Shown here: positions 1-5,475 of the stretch, piece after piece | How the letters are laid out: each line of letters opens with the position of its first letter | Numbering within the stretch: the stretch's first letter is position 1 | DNA from: Paracoccaceae bacterium | GTDB lineage: Bacteria > Pseudomonadota > Alphaproteobacteria > Rhodobacterales > Rhodobacteraceae | NCBI GenBank assembly: GCA_007121115.1 | Contig: SKMI01000293.1 | Location: 1-8,226 of the forward strand | Direction of reading: 5' to 3' | DNA: 8,226 nucleotides | Made by a program: the position numbers and the translations under genes | Notes under the pieces: model-generated | Database searches by the model: none | Seen by the model: the letters and a program-made list of their open reading frames with translations, nothing else | Told to the model about the DNA's origin: nothing

Positions 1-612
1 GGTACCGATGGTTCGGTCTTCATCTCGGGTGACTTTGGCCGCCTGACTATGGGCAACACCAATGGCGCCGCTCAGTTCGTGGTCGGCAACATCTCGGGCG
101 TCGGCCTGACCGGTCTGGGCGACTTCCAGGACCGCACCTACCTCGCCAACCCCGGCGCTCAGCGTCCGATCGCACGCTATGACATCACCATCGACGGCTT
201 CACCGTTGCCCTGTCCTACACCAACCCCGGCAGCGCTCTGAATGATGTGGCATCGATTGGTGTGGGCTACGAGTTCGACGGCTTCTCGATCGGTGTCGGT
301 TACGAAAATGTCGCCAACGGCAACGACCACTGGATCATCGGTGGTTCGGCCGAATTCGACGGCGTCACCGTTGAAGCGAACTACGGCCGTTCGGGCGGTG
401 CTGACCAGTACGGCATCGGCGCTGGCTACAGCATGGACGACATCGGCGTGAATGCATACTACAGCCGCAACTTCGCCGGTCAGGAAAGCTTTGGCCTCGG
501 CGGCAGCTACGATCTGGGCGGTGGTGCATCGCTGGTCGGTGGCATCGTGCGCACCCGCACGACCACCCCGACGAGCACCCGGGCCGACTTCGGTATCTCG
601 TTCAGCTTCTGA
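1..612 (+). CDS. Outer-membrane porin, Rhodobacter type (5' end outside window)
   Basis: This is the C-terminal 203 residues of a general diffusion porin, a trimeric outer-membrane beta-barrel that lets small hydrophilic solutes into the periplasm. The frame is open from base 1; the ATG at 49 is internal, because the 16 residues before it (GTDGSVFISGDFGRLT) are typical porin sequence leading into the constriction region. The chain shows alternating polar/hydrophobic strands rich in Gly, Tyr, Phe, Asp and Ser, such as ASIGVGYEFDGFSIGVGYE, with short turns, and ends in FGISFSF. A terminal Phe is the usual outer-membrane assembly (BAM) signal. Known Rhodobacter porins have about 300 mature residues, so roughly the first 100 plus the signal peptide are missing. 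Base composition is visibly less GC-extreme than in the neighbours, as expected of a strongly expressed gene. It is the last gene of its transcript, because a terminator follows 22 bases after the stop. Family is secure; the exact porin subtype is not. Confidence 0.93.
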   Translation, partial: GTDGSVFISGDFGRLTMGNTNGAAQFVVGNISGVGLTGLGDFQDRTYLANPGAQRPIARYDITIDGFTVALSYTNPGSALNDVASIGVGYEFDGFSIGVGYENVANGNDHWIIGGSAEFDGVTVEANYGRSGGADQYGIGAGYSMDDIGVNAYYSRNFAGQESFGLGGSYDLGGGASLVGGIVRTRTTTPTSTRADFGISFSF

Positions 613-633
613 GCGATCACCGATCCAATCGGG

Positions 634-660
634 AAAGAGCGGGCCTTGTGCCCGCTCTTT
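634..660 (+). terminator. Intrinsic terminator of the porin gene
   Basis: A perfect 11-bp stem (AAAGAGCGGGC at 634-644 pairing with GCCCGCTCTTT at 650-660) with a 5-base loop CTTGT is followed by two more T bases, giving a run of five T at 658-662. It begins 22 bases after the porin stop codon. This is a textbook Rho-independent terminator for the plus strand. The A-rich left arm and T-rich right arm could also let it work for transcripts entering from the right. Confidence 0.93.
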
Positions 661-694
661 TTCGTTATGCCCCCACCCATCGCAGCGGTTGATT

Positions 695-711
695 CCCCCG
701 CGCGCAGGGGG
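695..711 (+). repeat. Small GC hairpin ahead of the porin remnant
   Basis: Five C (695-699) can pair with five G (707-711) across the loop GCGCGCA. It lies between the porin terminator and the ATG at 725. The G run is the only purine-rich, Shine-Dalgarno-like stretch upstream of that ATG, and it is about 13 bases away, so it is a poor ribosome site that would also be paired. There is no T tract, so it is not a standard terminator. A chance GC pairing is possible. Confidence 0.35.
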
Positions 712-724
712 CAGATTACACGCC

Positions 725-1060
725 ATGCCCCACGTGACATCCCTTGCCGCCCCCCTCGCCGCCCTGCTGGCCCTCGCCCTGCCCGCCGGGGCCGACAGCC
801 CGCGCAGCAACACCGGGATCAGCATCACCGGCGACGCGCGGATGGGCGTGGTCTGGGATAGCGGCGACAGCCTCGGCCCGGCGGAAACCGGGCTGCGCCT
901 GACCTCGCGCGCGCGGCTGCGGTTCCAGTTCACCGGCGAAACCGACGGCGGGCTGCGCTTCGGCGCCGAGTTCCGGCTGGACGAAGCCACGGGCCAGCCC
1001 ACAGGCGGGTCGGTCAGTATCGGCAGCCCGTCCAGCGGGCGCCTGACGGTTGGAAACTGA
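725..1060 (+). pseudogene. Truncated porin: signal peptide and N-terminal strands only
   Basis: This 111-residue reading frame looks like the N-terminal third of a Rhodobacter-type porin. Residues 1 to about 23 form a hydrophobic signal peptide (LAAPLAALLALALPAGA, probable cleavage before DSP), oddly without Lys or Arg in its n-region. The mature part has the porin opening ISITGDARMGVVWD, then SRARLRFQFTGETDGG and FGAEFRLDEATG, and ends GSVSIGSPSSGRLTVGN before TGA. That last stretch corresponds to GSVFISGDFGRLTMGN of the porin at the left edge of the window, so the sequence stops after only a few of the 16 strands expected and lacks the C-terminal Phe signal. No porin-like continuation appears in any frame, because yggS starts 4 bases after the stop. 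No strong ribosome site precedes the ATG. It is probably a deletion remnant of a duplicated porin; a short expressed secreted protein, or a leader that drives yggS translation by coupling, is the alternative. Very GC-rich codons suggest it diverged from the intact porin long ago. Confidence 0.72.
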
Positions 1061-1064
1061 AACC

Positions 1065-1715
1065 ATGCAGCTTGACGATATCCGCGCCCGCATCGCCCGG
1101 GCCGAAGCCGACGCGGCCCGCACCCCCGGTTCGGTCACGCTGATCGCCGTGTCCAAGCTGCAACCGCCCGAACGCGTCCGCGCCGTGCTGGAGGCCGGGC
1201 ACAGGACCTACGGCGAAAACCGCGTGCAGGAGGCAGCGGGCAAATGGCCCGACTGGTGCGCCGAATTCGACGGCGTGGACCTGCATCTGGTGGGGCCGCT
1301 GCAGACCAACAAGGCGCGCCAGGCGATGGAGCTTTTCTCCACCATCCACACGCTGGACCGCCCCAAGCTGGCGCGCACACTGGCCCGGCTGGCGCAGGAC
1401 CTGGGCCGGTGCCCGGACCTGTTCGTGCAGGTCAACACCGGGGCCGAACCGCAGAAGGCCGGTGTCCTGCCCGAGGATGCCGACGCCCTGATCACCGAGG
1501 CCCGCGCGCTCGACCTGCCCGTGATCGGCGTCATGTGCATCCCGCCCGTGGACGCGGACCCGCTGACCCATTTCCGCGACCTGCGCGAGATCGGCGCCCG
1601 CAACGGGCTGGCCGGGCTGTCGATGGGCATGAGCGACGATTTCGAGGCCGCCATCGCCGAGGGCGCGACCCATGTCCGCGTCGGCTCGGCACTCTTCGGC
1701 GCAAGGGATACCTGA
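1065..1715 (+). CDS. yggS: YggS/PLPBP-family pyridoxal phosphate homeostasis protein
   Basis: This 216-residue cytosolic protein of the YggS/PROSC (PLPBP) family binds pyridoxal 5'-phosphate on a single TIM-barrel fold. It helps keep PLP and amino/keto acid pools balanced and has no established catalytic activity. Visible signatures are AVSKLQP with the PLP-binding Lys31, YGENRVQE (49-56), HLVGPLQTNKAR (74-85), VQVNTGAE (121-128), GVMCIPP (155-161) and the phosphate-binding C-terminal block SMGMSDDFEAAIAEGATHVR followed by VGSALFGAR. Length is slightly below the 234 residues of the E. coli protein. I chose the ATG at 1065; an in-frame TTG at 1050 would add five residues and overlap the preceding porin remnant, which is less likely. 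A weak GGA lies about 10 bases upstream. Only 4 bases separate it from the stop of the porin remnant, so the two are probably cotranscribed and may be translationally coupled. Confidence 0.95.
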   Translation: MQLDDIRARIARAEADAARTPGSVTLIAVSKLQPPERVRAVLEAGHRTYGENRVQEAAGKWPDWCAEFDGVDLHLVGPLQTNKARQAMELFSTIHTLDRPKLARTLARLAQDLGRCPDLFVQVNTGAEPQKAGVLPEDADALITEARALDLPVIGVMCIPPVDADPLTHFRDLREIGARNGLAGLSMGMSDDFEAAIAEGATHVRVGSALFGARDT

Positions 1716-1736
1716 GCGCCCTCAGCCACGCAGCCC

Positions 1737-1758
1737 GTCCGGCGCCCCGGCGCCGGAC
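1737..1758. repeat. Perfect inverted repeat after yggS
   Basis: GTCCGGCGCC (1737-1746) and GGCGCCGGAC (1749-1758) are exact reverse complements separated by CC, so a 9-bp stem with a 4-base loop can form in either transcript. It sits 21 bases after the yggS stop and one base before the next hairpin. There is no T tract on either side. It may protect or end the 3' ends of the two convergent transcripts; a role as intrinsic terminator is not shown. Confidence 0.75.
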
Positions 1759-1759
1759 A

Positions 1760-1810
1760 GCGCCCCCGAGGGGTGCATGGGCGGGTGGGCGGGGCACCCC
1801 GAGGGGGCGC
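1760..1810. repeat. Imperfect hairpin enclosing a G-quadruplex motif
   Basis: GCGCCCCCGAGGGGTGC (1760-1776) pairs with GCACCCCGAGGGGGCGC (1794-1810): 8 bp, a GA opposite GA internal mismatch, then 7 bp. In the plus-strand RNA the mismatch is a tandem G-A pair, which can be stable; in the minus-strand RNA it is TC opposite TC. The loop (1777-1793) is AT followed by GGGCGGGTGGGCGGG, four G3 tracts with one-base spacers, the pattern of a very stable parallel G-quadruplex. A competing pairing exists between GGGCGGGG (1787-1794) and CCCCGCCC (1813-1820). This lies in the 3' region shared by yggS and the convergent ABC operon, so it may act as a bidirectional transcript end or barrier. Function is inferred. 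Confidence 0.7.
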
Positions 1811-1834
1811 TTCCCCGCCCGCAACCGGCACCCC

Positions 1835-3475
1835 CTACTGATCGGCGCTCTGCGGCAGCCCCTTGCGCGTGCGTTCCTCCAGCAGGCGGGTCAGCCAGTC
1901 GGGGTCCATCTCGGGGACCGAGGACAGCAGCAGTTCCGTATAGGGTTCATGCGGCGGGTTGAACATCTCGGGCTTCGGCCCCTGCTCGACCACCTTCCCC
2001 TTCTGCATCACCACCACATCATCGGCAATCGCCCGCACCGTGGCCAGGTCATGGGTGATGAACATGTAGGCCAGGCTGAACTCGGACTGCAGCTTGTCCA
2101 GCAGCCGCAGGATCCCCTCGGCCACGATCTGGTCCAGCGCCGAGGTCACCTCGTCGCAGATGATGAACCGCGGCTCGGCGGCCAGCGCGCGGGCAATGCC
2201 GATGCGCTGCTTCTGCCCGCCCGAAAGTTCCGAGGGCAGCCGGTCGATATACTCGTCCGGTTCCAACTCGATCAGCCGCAGCAATTCGCGCACCCGCTCG
2301 GTCAGCGCGCGCCCCCGCAGCCCCAGATACATCGCCGCCGGGCGCCCGATGATCTTGCGCAGGGTCAGCTTGGGGTTCAGCGCCGTGTCGGCCATCTGAT
2401 AGATCATCTGCGCATGGCGCAATTGCTCGCGCGTGCGGCTTCGGTAATCCGGCGGCAAGGCCTCGCCGTCGAACAGCACCTCGCCGCGGCTGGGCGGCAA
2501 CAGCCCGGTGAGCACCCGCGCCGCGGTGGACTTGCCCGACCCCGATTCGCCCACCACCGCCACCGTGCGCCGGGCGTGGATGTCGAAGCTGATGTTGTCC
2601 AGCACCTTCACCGGCCCGTACGCGGCCGAGATGTTGCGCAAGGACACCACCGGCTTGTCCGTCGCCGCCCCCTGTTCGGCGCGCTGGAAGCTGCGCACCG
2701 CCCAGAGCGATTTGGTGTAGTCATGCTTTGGCGCGGCCAGCATGGTTTCGGTGTCGGCCTCCTCGACCTCGTCGCCCCTGAGCAGGATCTTGATCCGGTC
2801 GGCCATCTGCGCCACCACCGCCAGATCGTGGGTGATGTAGATCGCCGCCGTGCCGAACTGCTCGACGATATCGCGGATCGCGGCCAGCACCTCGATCTGC
2901 GTGGTCACGTCCAGCGCCGTGGTGGGTTCGTCGAAGATGATCAGGTCCGGGCGGCAGGACATGGCCATCGCGGTCATCGCCCGTTGCAGCTGCCCGCCCG
3001 AGACCTGATGCGGAAAGCGAAAGCCGATCCCTTCGGGGTCCGGCAACTGCATCTTGCGATACAGCTCCACCGCGTCCTTTTCCGCCTGCGAGCGCGACAT
3101 GACGCCGTGGCGCACCGGGGCCTCGCAATACTGGTCCATCAGCTTGTGCGCCGGGTTGAAGCTGGCCGCCGCCGATTGCGCCACATAGGCGATGCGCTTG
3201 CCGCGCAACCGGCGCAACTGTTCCTGACTGGCCGCGCGCAGGTCGATCCCGTCGAAATCGATCACCCCGTCGCTGATCCGGCAACCATCCCGCGCAAAGC
3301 CCATGGCGGCCAGGCCGATCGTGGACTTGCCCGCCCCGGATTCGCCGATCAGGCCCAGAACCTCGCCCTTGCGGAGCGTCAGGTTCACGCCGTTGACGAT
3401 GGGCAGCCAGTCATCGCCGGACTTGCCCTCGATCTTCAGCCCGCGAATGTTCAGCAGCACTTCCCTGTCCGCCAT
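1835..3475 (-). CDS. Fused two-domain ABC ATPase of a peptide-type importer (DppD-DppF type)
   Basis: This 546-residue cytoplasmic ATPase powers the importer encoded just upstream. It carries two complete nucleotide-binding domains joined in one chain. Domain 1 (about 5-265) has Walker A GESGAGKST (44-52), Q-loop Gln100, signature VSGGQ (158-162), Walker B LIIFDE with catalytic Glu183, and switch His216. Domain 2 (about 275-525) has Walker A GESGSGKST (309-317), Gln360, LSGGQ (417-421), Walker B FIICDE with Glu442, and His475. The EPYTELLLSSVPEMDP stretch near the end matches the C-terminal extension of oligopeptide/dipeptide ATPases. Both sites keep all catalytic residues, so both should hydrolyse ATP. 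OppD/OppF are usually separate proteins; fused forms such as YejF are known. The start is the ATG five bases after the permease stop, with AAGGAG located in the last codons of the permease gene, so the two are translationally linked. It is the last gene of the operon. Substrate is not predictable. Confidence 0.95.
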   Translation of the reverse strand: MADREVLLNIRGLKIEGKSGDDWLPIVNGVNLTLRKGEVLGLIGESGAGKSTIGLAAMGFARDGCRISDGVIDFDGIDLRAASQEQLRRLRGKRIAYVAQSAAASFNPAHKLMDQYCEAPVRHGVMSRSQAEKDAVELYRKMQLPDPEGIGFRFPHQVSGGQLQRAMTAMAMSCRPDLIIFDEPTTALDVTTQIEVLAAIRDIVEQFGTAAIYITHDLAVVAQMADRIKILLRGDEVEEADTETMLAAPKHDYTKSLWAVRSFQRAEQGAATDKPVVSLRNISAAYGPVKVLDNISFDIHARRTVAVVGESGSGKSTAARVLTGLLPPSRGEVLFDGEALPPDYRSRTREQLRHAQMIYQMADTALNPKLTLRKIIGRPAAMYLGLRGRALTERVRELLRLIELEPDEYIDRLPSELSGGQKQRIGIARALAAEPRFIICDEVTSALDQIVAEGILRLLDKLQSEFSLAYMFITHDLATVRAIADDVVVMQKGKVVEQGPKPEMFNPPHEPYTELLLSSVPEMDPDWLTRLLEERTRKGLPQSADQ

Positions 3476-3480
3476 GGCCG

Positions 3481-4404
3481 TCACTCCTTCAATCCGCTGG
3501 CACGGTAAAGCTGCCAGTCCACAACGAAGTTCACCGCCACGGTCAGCAGCGCGATCGCGCCGGCAGGCAGCAGCGGCGTGATGTCGCCAAAGGTGATCAG
3601 CGTGGCGTTCTCGCGCACCATCGACCCCCAGTCGGCCGTGGGCGGCTGGATGCCCAGACCGAGGAAGGACAGCGCCGAGATCGACAGGAACACGAAGCAG
3701 AAGCGCAGCCCGAATTCGGCCACCAGCGGCGCGGTCACGTTGGGCAGGATTTCGCGCGTGATCAGATAGACCAGCCCCTCGCCCCTGAGCCGTGCGGCCT
3801 CGATATAGTCCATCACCACCACGCCCTCGGCCACCGCGCGCGACAATCGAAAGACCCGCGTCGAATCGATCACCGCGATCACCATGATCAGCGTGATGAC
3901 CGAGGTGCCGAAGATCGTCAGCAGCAGCAGTGCGAAGATCAGCGACGGAATCGCCATCATCACATCCACCAGGCGCGACAGCCCCTGATCCAGCCAGCCG
4001 CCCACCGTGGCCGCCAGCAGCCCGAAGACCGAGCCGATCAGAAAGGCCAGCGCCGTGGTGGCAAAGGCAATGCCCACGGTGTTGCGCGTGCCGTATATCA
4101 TGCGGCTGAACATGTCGCGGCCCAGCGCGTCGGTGCCCAGCCAGTGCTCTGCCGACCAGGGCATGAACTGGCTGCCCACCACCTCCCGTTCCGGGAAAGG
4201 CGCAATCATCGGCGCCAGGATCGCCACCACGAGGTAAACGAAAATGACCAGCATCCCGAAAGCGGCTGTCAGCGGCGCATTGCGCAGCGCGCGCTGCATC
4301 TCGCCCTGCGTGACGGCGGTCGCCACGGCCCGAAACCCCCACGCAAGCGCGATGGACACCGCGATGACGACGGCCAGCCAGACGAAGAACATCAACAAGG
4401 TCAT
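3481..4404 (-). CDS. ABC importer permease, DppC/OppC type
   Basis: This 307-residue inner-membrane permease of the binding-protein-dependent (BPD_transp_1) family pairs with the DppB-like subunit to form the channel. Seen in order: an extra N-terminal hydrophobic helix (about 2-22), the usual first helix (about 45-67) ending in APMIAPFPE, the periplasmic HWLGTDALGRD (87-97) typical of DppC/OppC, four or five further helices, and the cytoplasmic EAA loop (about 202-222, EAARLRG... to ILPN) that docks onto the ATPase. The FLGLGIQPPTADWG motif (about 247-260) is also classic for the family. I chose ATG 4404 because GAGG (4416-4413) is 8 bases upstream; an in-frame GTG at 4410 would add two residues but sits too close to that site. 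The upstream permease ends 10 bases before, so the ribosome site overlaps its stop codon. The first helix is unusual, since most family members begin with a cytoplasmic tail. Confidence 0.94.
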   Translation of the reverse strand: MTLLMFFVWLAVVIAVSIALAWGFRAVATAVTQGEMQRALRNAPLTAAFGMLVIFVYLVVAILAPMIAPFPEREVVGSQFMPWSAEHWLGTDALGRDMFSRMIYGTRNTVGIAFATTALAFLIGSVFGLLAATVGGWLDQGLSRLVDVMMAIPSLIFALLLLTIFGTSVITLIMVIAVIDSTRVFRLSRAVAEGVVVMDYIEAARLRGEGLVYLITREILPNVTAPLVAEFGLRFCFVFLSISALSFLGLGIQPPTADWGSMVRENATLITFGDITPLLPAGAIALLTVAVNFVVDWQLYRASGLKE

Positions 4405-4412
4405 GGCCACCC

Positions 4413-4416
4413 CCTC
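4413..4416 (-). promoter_or_regulatory. Ribosome binding site that fixes the DppC-like start
   Basis: Read on the minus strand, GAGG overlaps the TGA stop of the preceding permease and lies 8 bases before ATG 4404. It is only about two bases from the alternative GTG at 4410, so ATG is the better start. Termination and reinitiation are probably linked. Confidence 0.6.
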
Positions 4417-5371
4417 ACTTGCGATACAGCAGACGCGGGTTCGACAGGGTCGAAATCACGTCGGCGGTGAGGTTGAGCAGCACATAGGCCGCGGCAAAGA
4501 TCAGCGCGATGGCCTGCACCACCGGAATGTCACGGCGCGACACGCTGTCGACCATCAACTGGCCAAGGCCCGGGTAGACGAACACCACCTCGACCACCAC
4601 CACCCCGGTGATCAGATAGGCGAGGTTGATCGCCACCACATTGGCGATGGGCGCGATGGCATTGGGCAACGCGTGATGGACGATCACCCGCGACTGGCGC
4701 ATCCCCTTCAGGCGCGCCATCTCGATATAGGGGCTGGCCAGAAGGTTGATGATCGCCGCGCGGGTCATGCGCATCATGTGGGCGGTGACCACCAGCGTCA
4801 GCGTCAGCGCGGGCAGGAAGGCGCGGTAAAGCTTTTCGCCCAGATCAGCGCCCGCGGGCATCCGCGCCATGGACGGGAAATACCCGCTCTGCGCCAGCAC
4901 GAAGATCAGGATGTAGGCGACGAAGAATTCGGGGAAGGAAATCGCGCTCAGCGCGGTGGAATTGGCGATCCGGTCAAACAGCGAGTTCCGCCACAGCGCC
5001 ACCAGCACGCCCAGCGTCAGCGCCAGCGGCACCGCCATGGCGGCGGCATAGATCGCCAGGAAGAAGGTGTTGCCCAGCCGCGACAGGATCATGTCCGTCA
5101 CCGGGCGCCCGCGTTGCGCAAGCGAGGTGCCGAAATCGCCCTGCAACACGCCGAACAGCCAATCGAAGTAACGCATGTAGACCGGCTGATCCAGCCCCAG
5201 TTCGCGCCGGATATTGGCCACCGCCTCGGGCGTGGCAGCCTGTCCAAGCACCGCCTGGGCAAAGTCACCGGGCAAAAGCTCGGTCGCGCCGAAGATGATG
5301 ATCGACACCACGAAAAGTGTCAGCAGGCCCAGGGCCAGCCGTTGGGCGATCATGCGCCATACATGCGCCAT
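4415..5371 (-). CDS. ABC importer permease, DppB/OppB type
   Basis: This 318-residue inner-membrane permease is the DppB/OppB-like half of the importer channel. Helix 1 (about 9-29) is followed by the family motif ELLPGD (31-36), a periplasmic segment containing LGLDQPVYMRYFDW and GDFGTSL (78-84), helices around 100-125, 140-160, 186-205, 241-262 and 285-305, and an EAA loop (about 217-237, EMARLKG... to HHALPN) that contacts the ATPase. VFVYPGLGQL (263-272) and the ending DVISTLSNPRLLYRK match the family. Length is within the normal range of about 305-340. The ATG has an excellent ribosome site, AAGGAGG (5386-5380), with 8 bases of spacing. A 104-base gap holding a terminator-like hairpin separates it from the binding-protein gene, so it is probably expressed by read-through at a lower level than that protein, unless an unseen promoter lies in the gap. 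Confidence 0.95.
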   Translation of the reverse strand: MAHVWRMIAQRLALGLLTLFVVSIIIFGATELLPGDFAQAVLGQAATPEAVANIRRELGLDQPVYMRYFDWLFGVLQGDFGTSLAQRGRPVTDMILSRLGNTFFLAIYAAAMAVPLALTLGVLVALWRNSLFDRIANSTALSAISFPEFFVAYILIFVLAQSGYFPSMARMPAGADLGEKLYRAFLPALTLTLVVTAHMMRMTRAAIINLLASPYIEMARLKGMRQSRVIVHHALPNAIAPIANVVAINLAYLITGVVVVEVVFVYPGLGQLMVDSVSRRDIPVVQAIALIFAAAYVLLNLTADVISTLSNPRLLYRK

Positions 5372-5379
5372 GTCGCGTC

Positions 5380-5386
5380 CCTCCTT
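5380..5386 (-). promoter_or_regulatory. Strong Shine-Dalgarno of the DppB-like gene
   Basis: AAGGAGG on the minus strand, 8 bases before ATG 5371, is nearly full complementarity to the 16S rRNA tail. It is the strongest ribosome site in the operon and follows the attenuator, so ribosomes can load independently of the binding-protein gene. Confidence 0.8.
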
Positions 5387-5389
5387 GTT

Positions 5390-5421
5390 GTGTCTTGATG
5401 CGGTGTCTTTGATCGCACCGC
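5390..5421. repeat. Short direct repeat and hairpin before the DppB-like gene
   Basis: GTGTCTTGAT (5390-5399) recurs as GTGTCTTTGAT (5403-5413), differing by one inserted T. Overlapping this, GCGGTG (5400-5405) can pair with CACCGC (5416-5421). Both lie between the attenuator and the ribosome site. They could be a regulator or small-RNA site, or chance; no known motif is recognised. Confidence 0.4.
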
Positions 5422-5427
5422 TTGTCG

Positions 5428-5460
5428 AAAAACCCCGGCGCCTTTCCGGGCGCCGGGGTT
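5428..5460 (-). terminator. Intrinsic terminator/attenuator between binding protein and permeases
   Basis: AACCCCGGCGCC (5431-5442) and GGCGCCGGGGTT (5449-5460) form a perfect 12-bp stem around a 6-base loop. In the minus-strand direction it is followed by T, giving five consecutive T (5432-5428). It starts 15 bases after the binding-protein stop. This is a strong Rho-independent terminator inside the operon. Such a partial stop lets most transcripts end after the binding protein, which importers need in excess over membrane components, and the hairpin also protects the 3' end of that short mRNA. Confidence 0.88.
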
Positions 5461-5475
5461 CTGGTCAGTCCCCGA

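Noticed and set aside
1050..1064. TTG start for yggS at 1050
   Set aside because: It would add METET and overlap the porin remnant; the ATG at 1065 aligns better with the start of known family members.
1716..1834. Mobile element or CRISPR-like array suggested by the repeated GC motifs
   Set aside because: There are only two hairpins, no regular repeat-spacer pattern, no transposase and no target-site duplication; it fits a structured convergent spacer.
1244..3508. A 754-codon open frame on the plus strand
   Set aside because: It lies over yggS in another frame and antisense to the ABC ATPase, which has all expected motifs. Its translation is rich in Arg, His, Gln and Pro with no domain, as expected of a high-GC shadow.
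3476..4342. Extension of the ATPase frame upstream into the permease gene
   Set aside because: The frame runs antisense-free through the permease region but its translation there has no domain, while the permease in the overlapping frame is well supported; ATG 3475 has AAGGAG at proper spacing.
4244..5398. A 384-codon open frame on the plus strand
   Set aside because: It is antisense to the two permeases; the His/Arg/Gln-rich product has no recognisable fold and the opposite strand encodes clear permease motifs.
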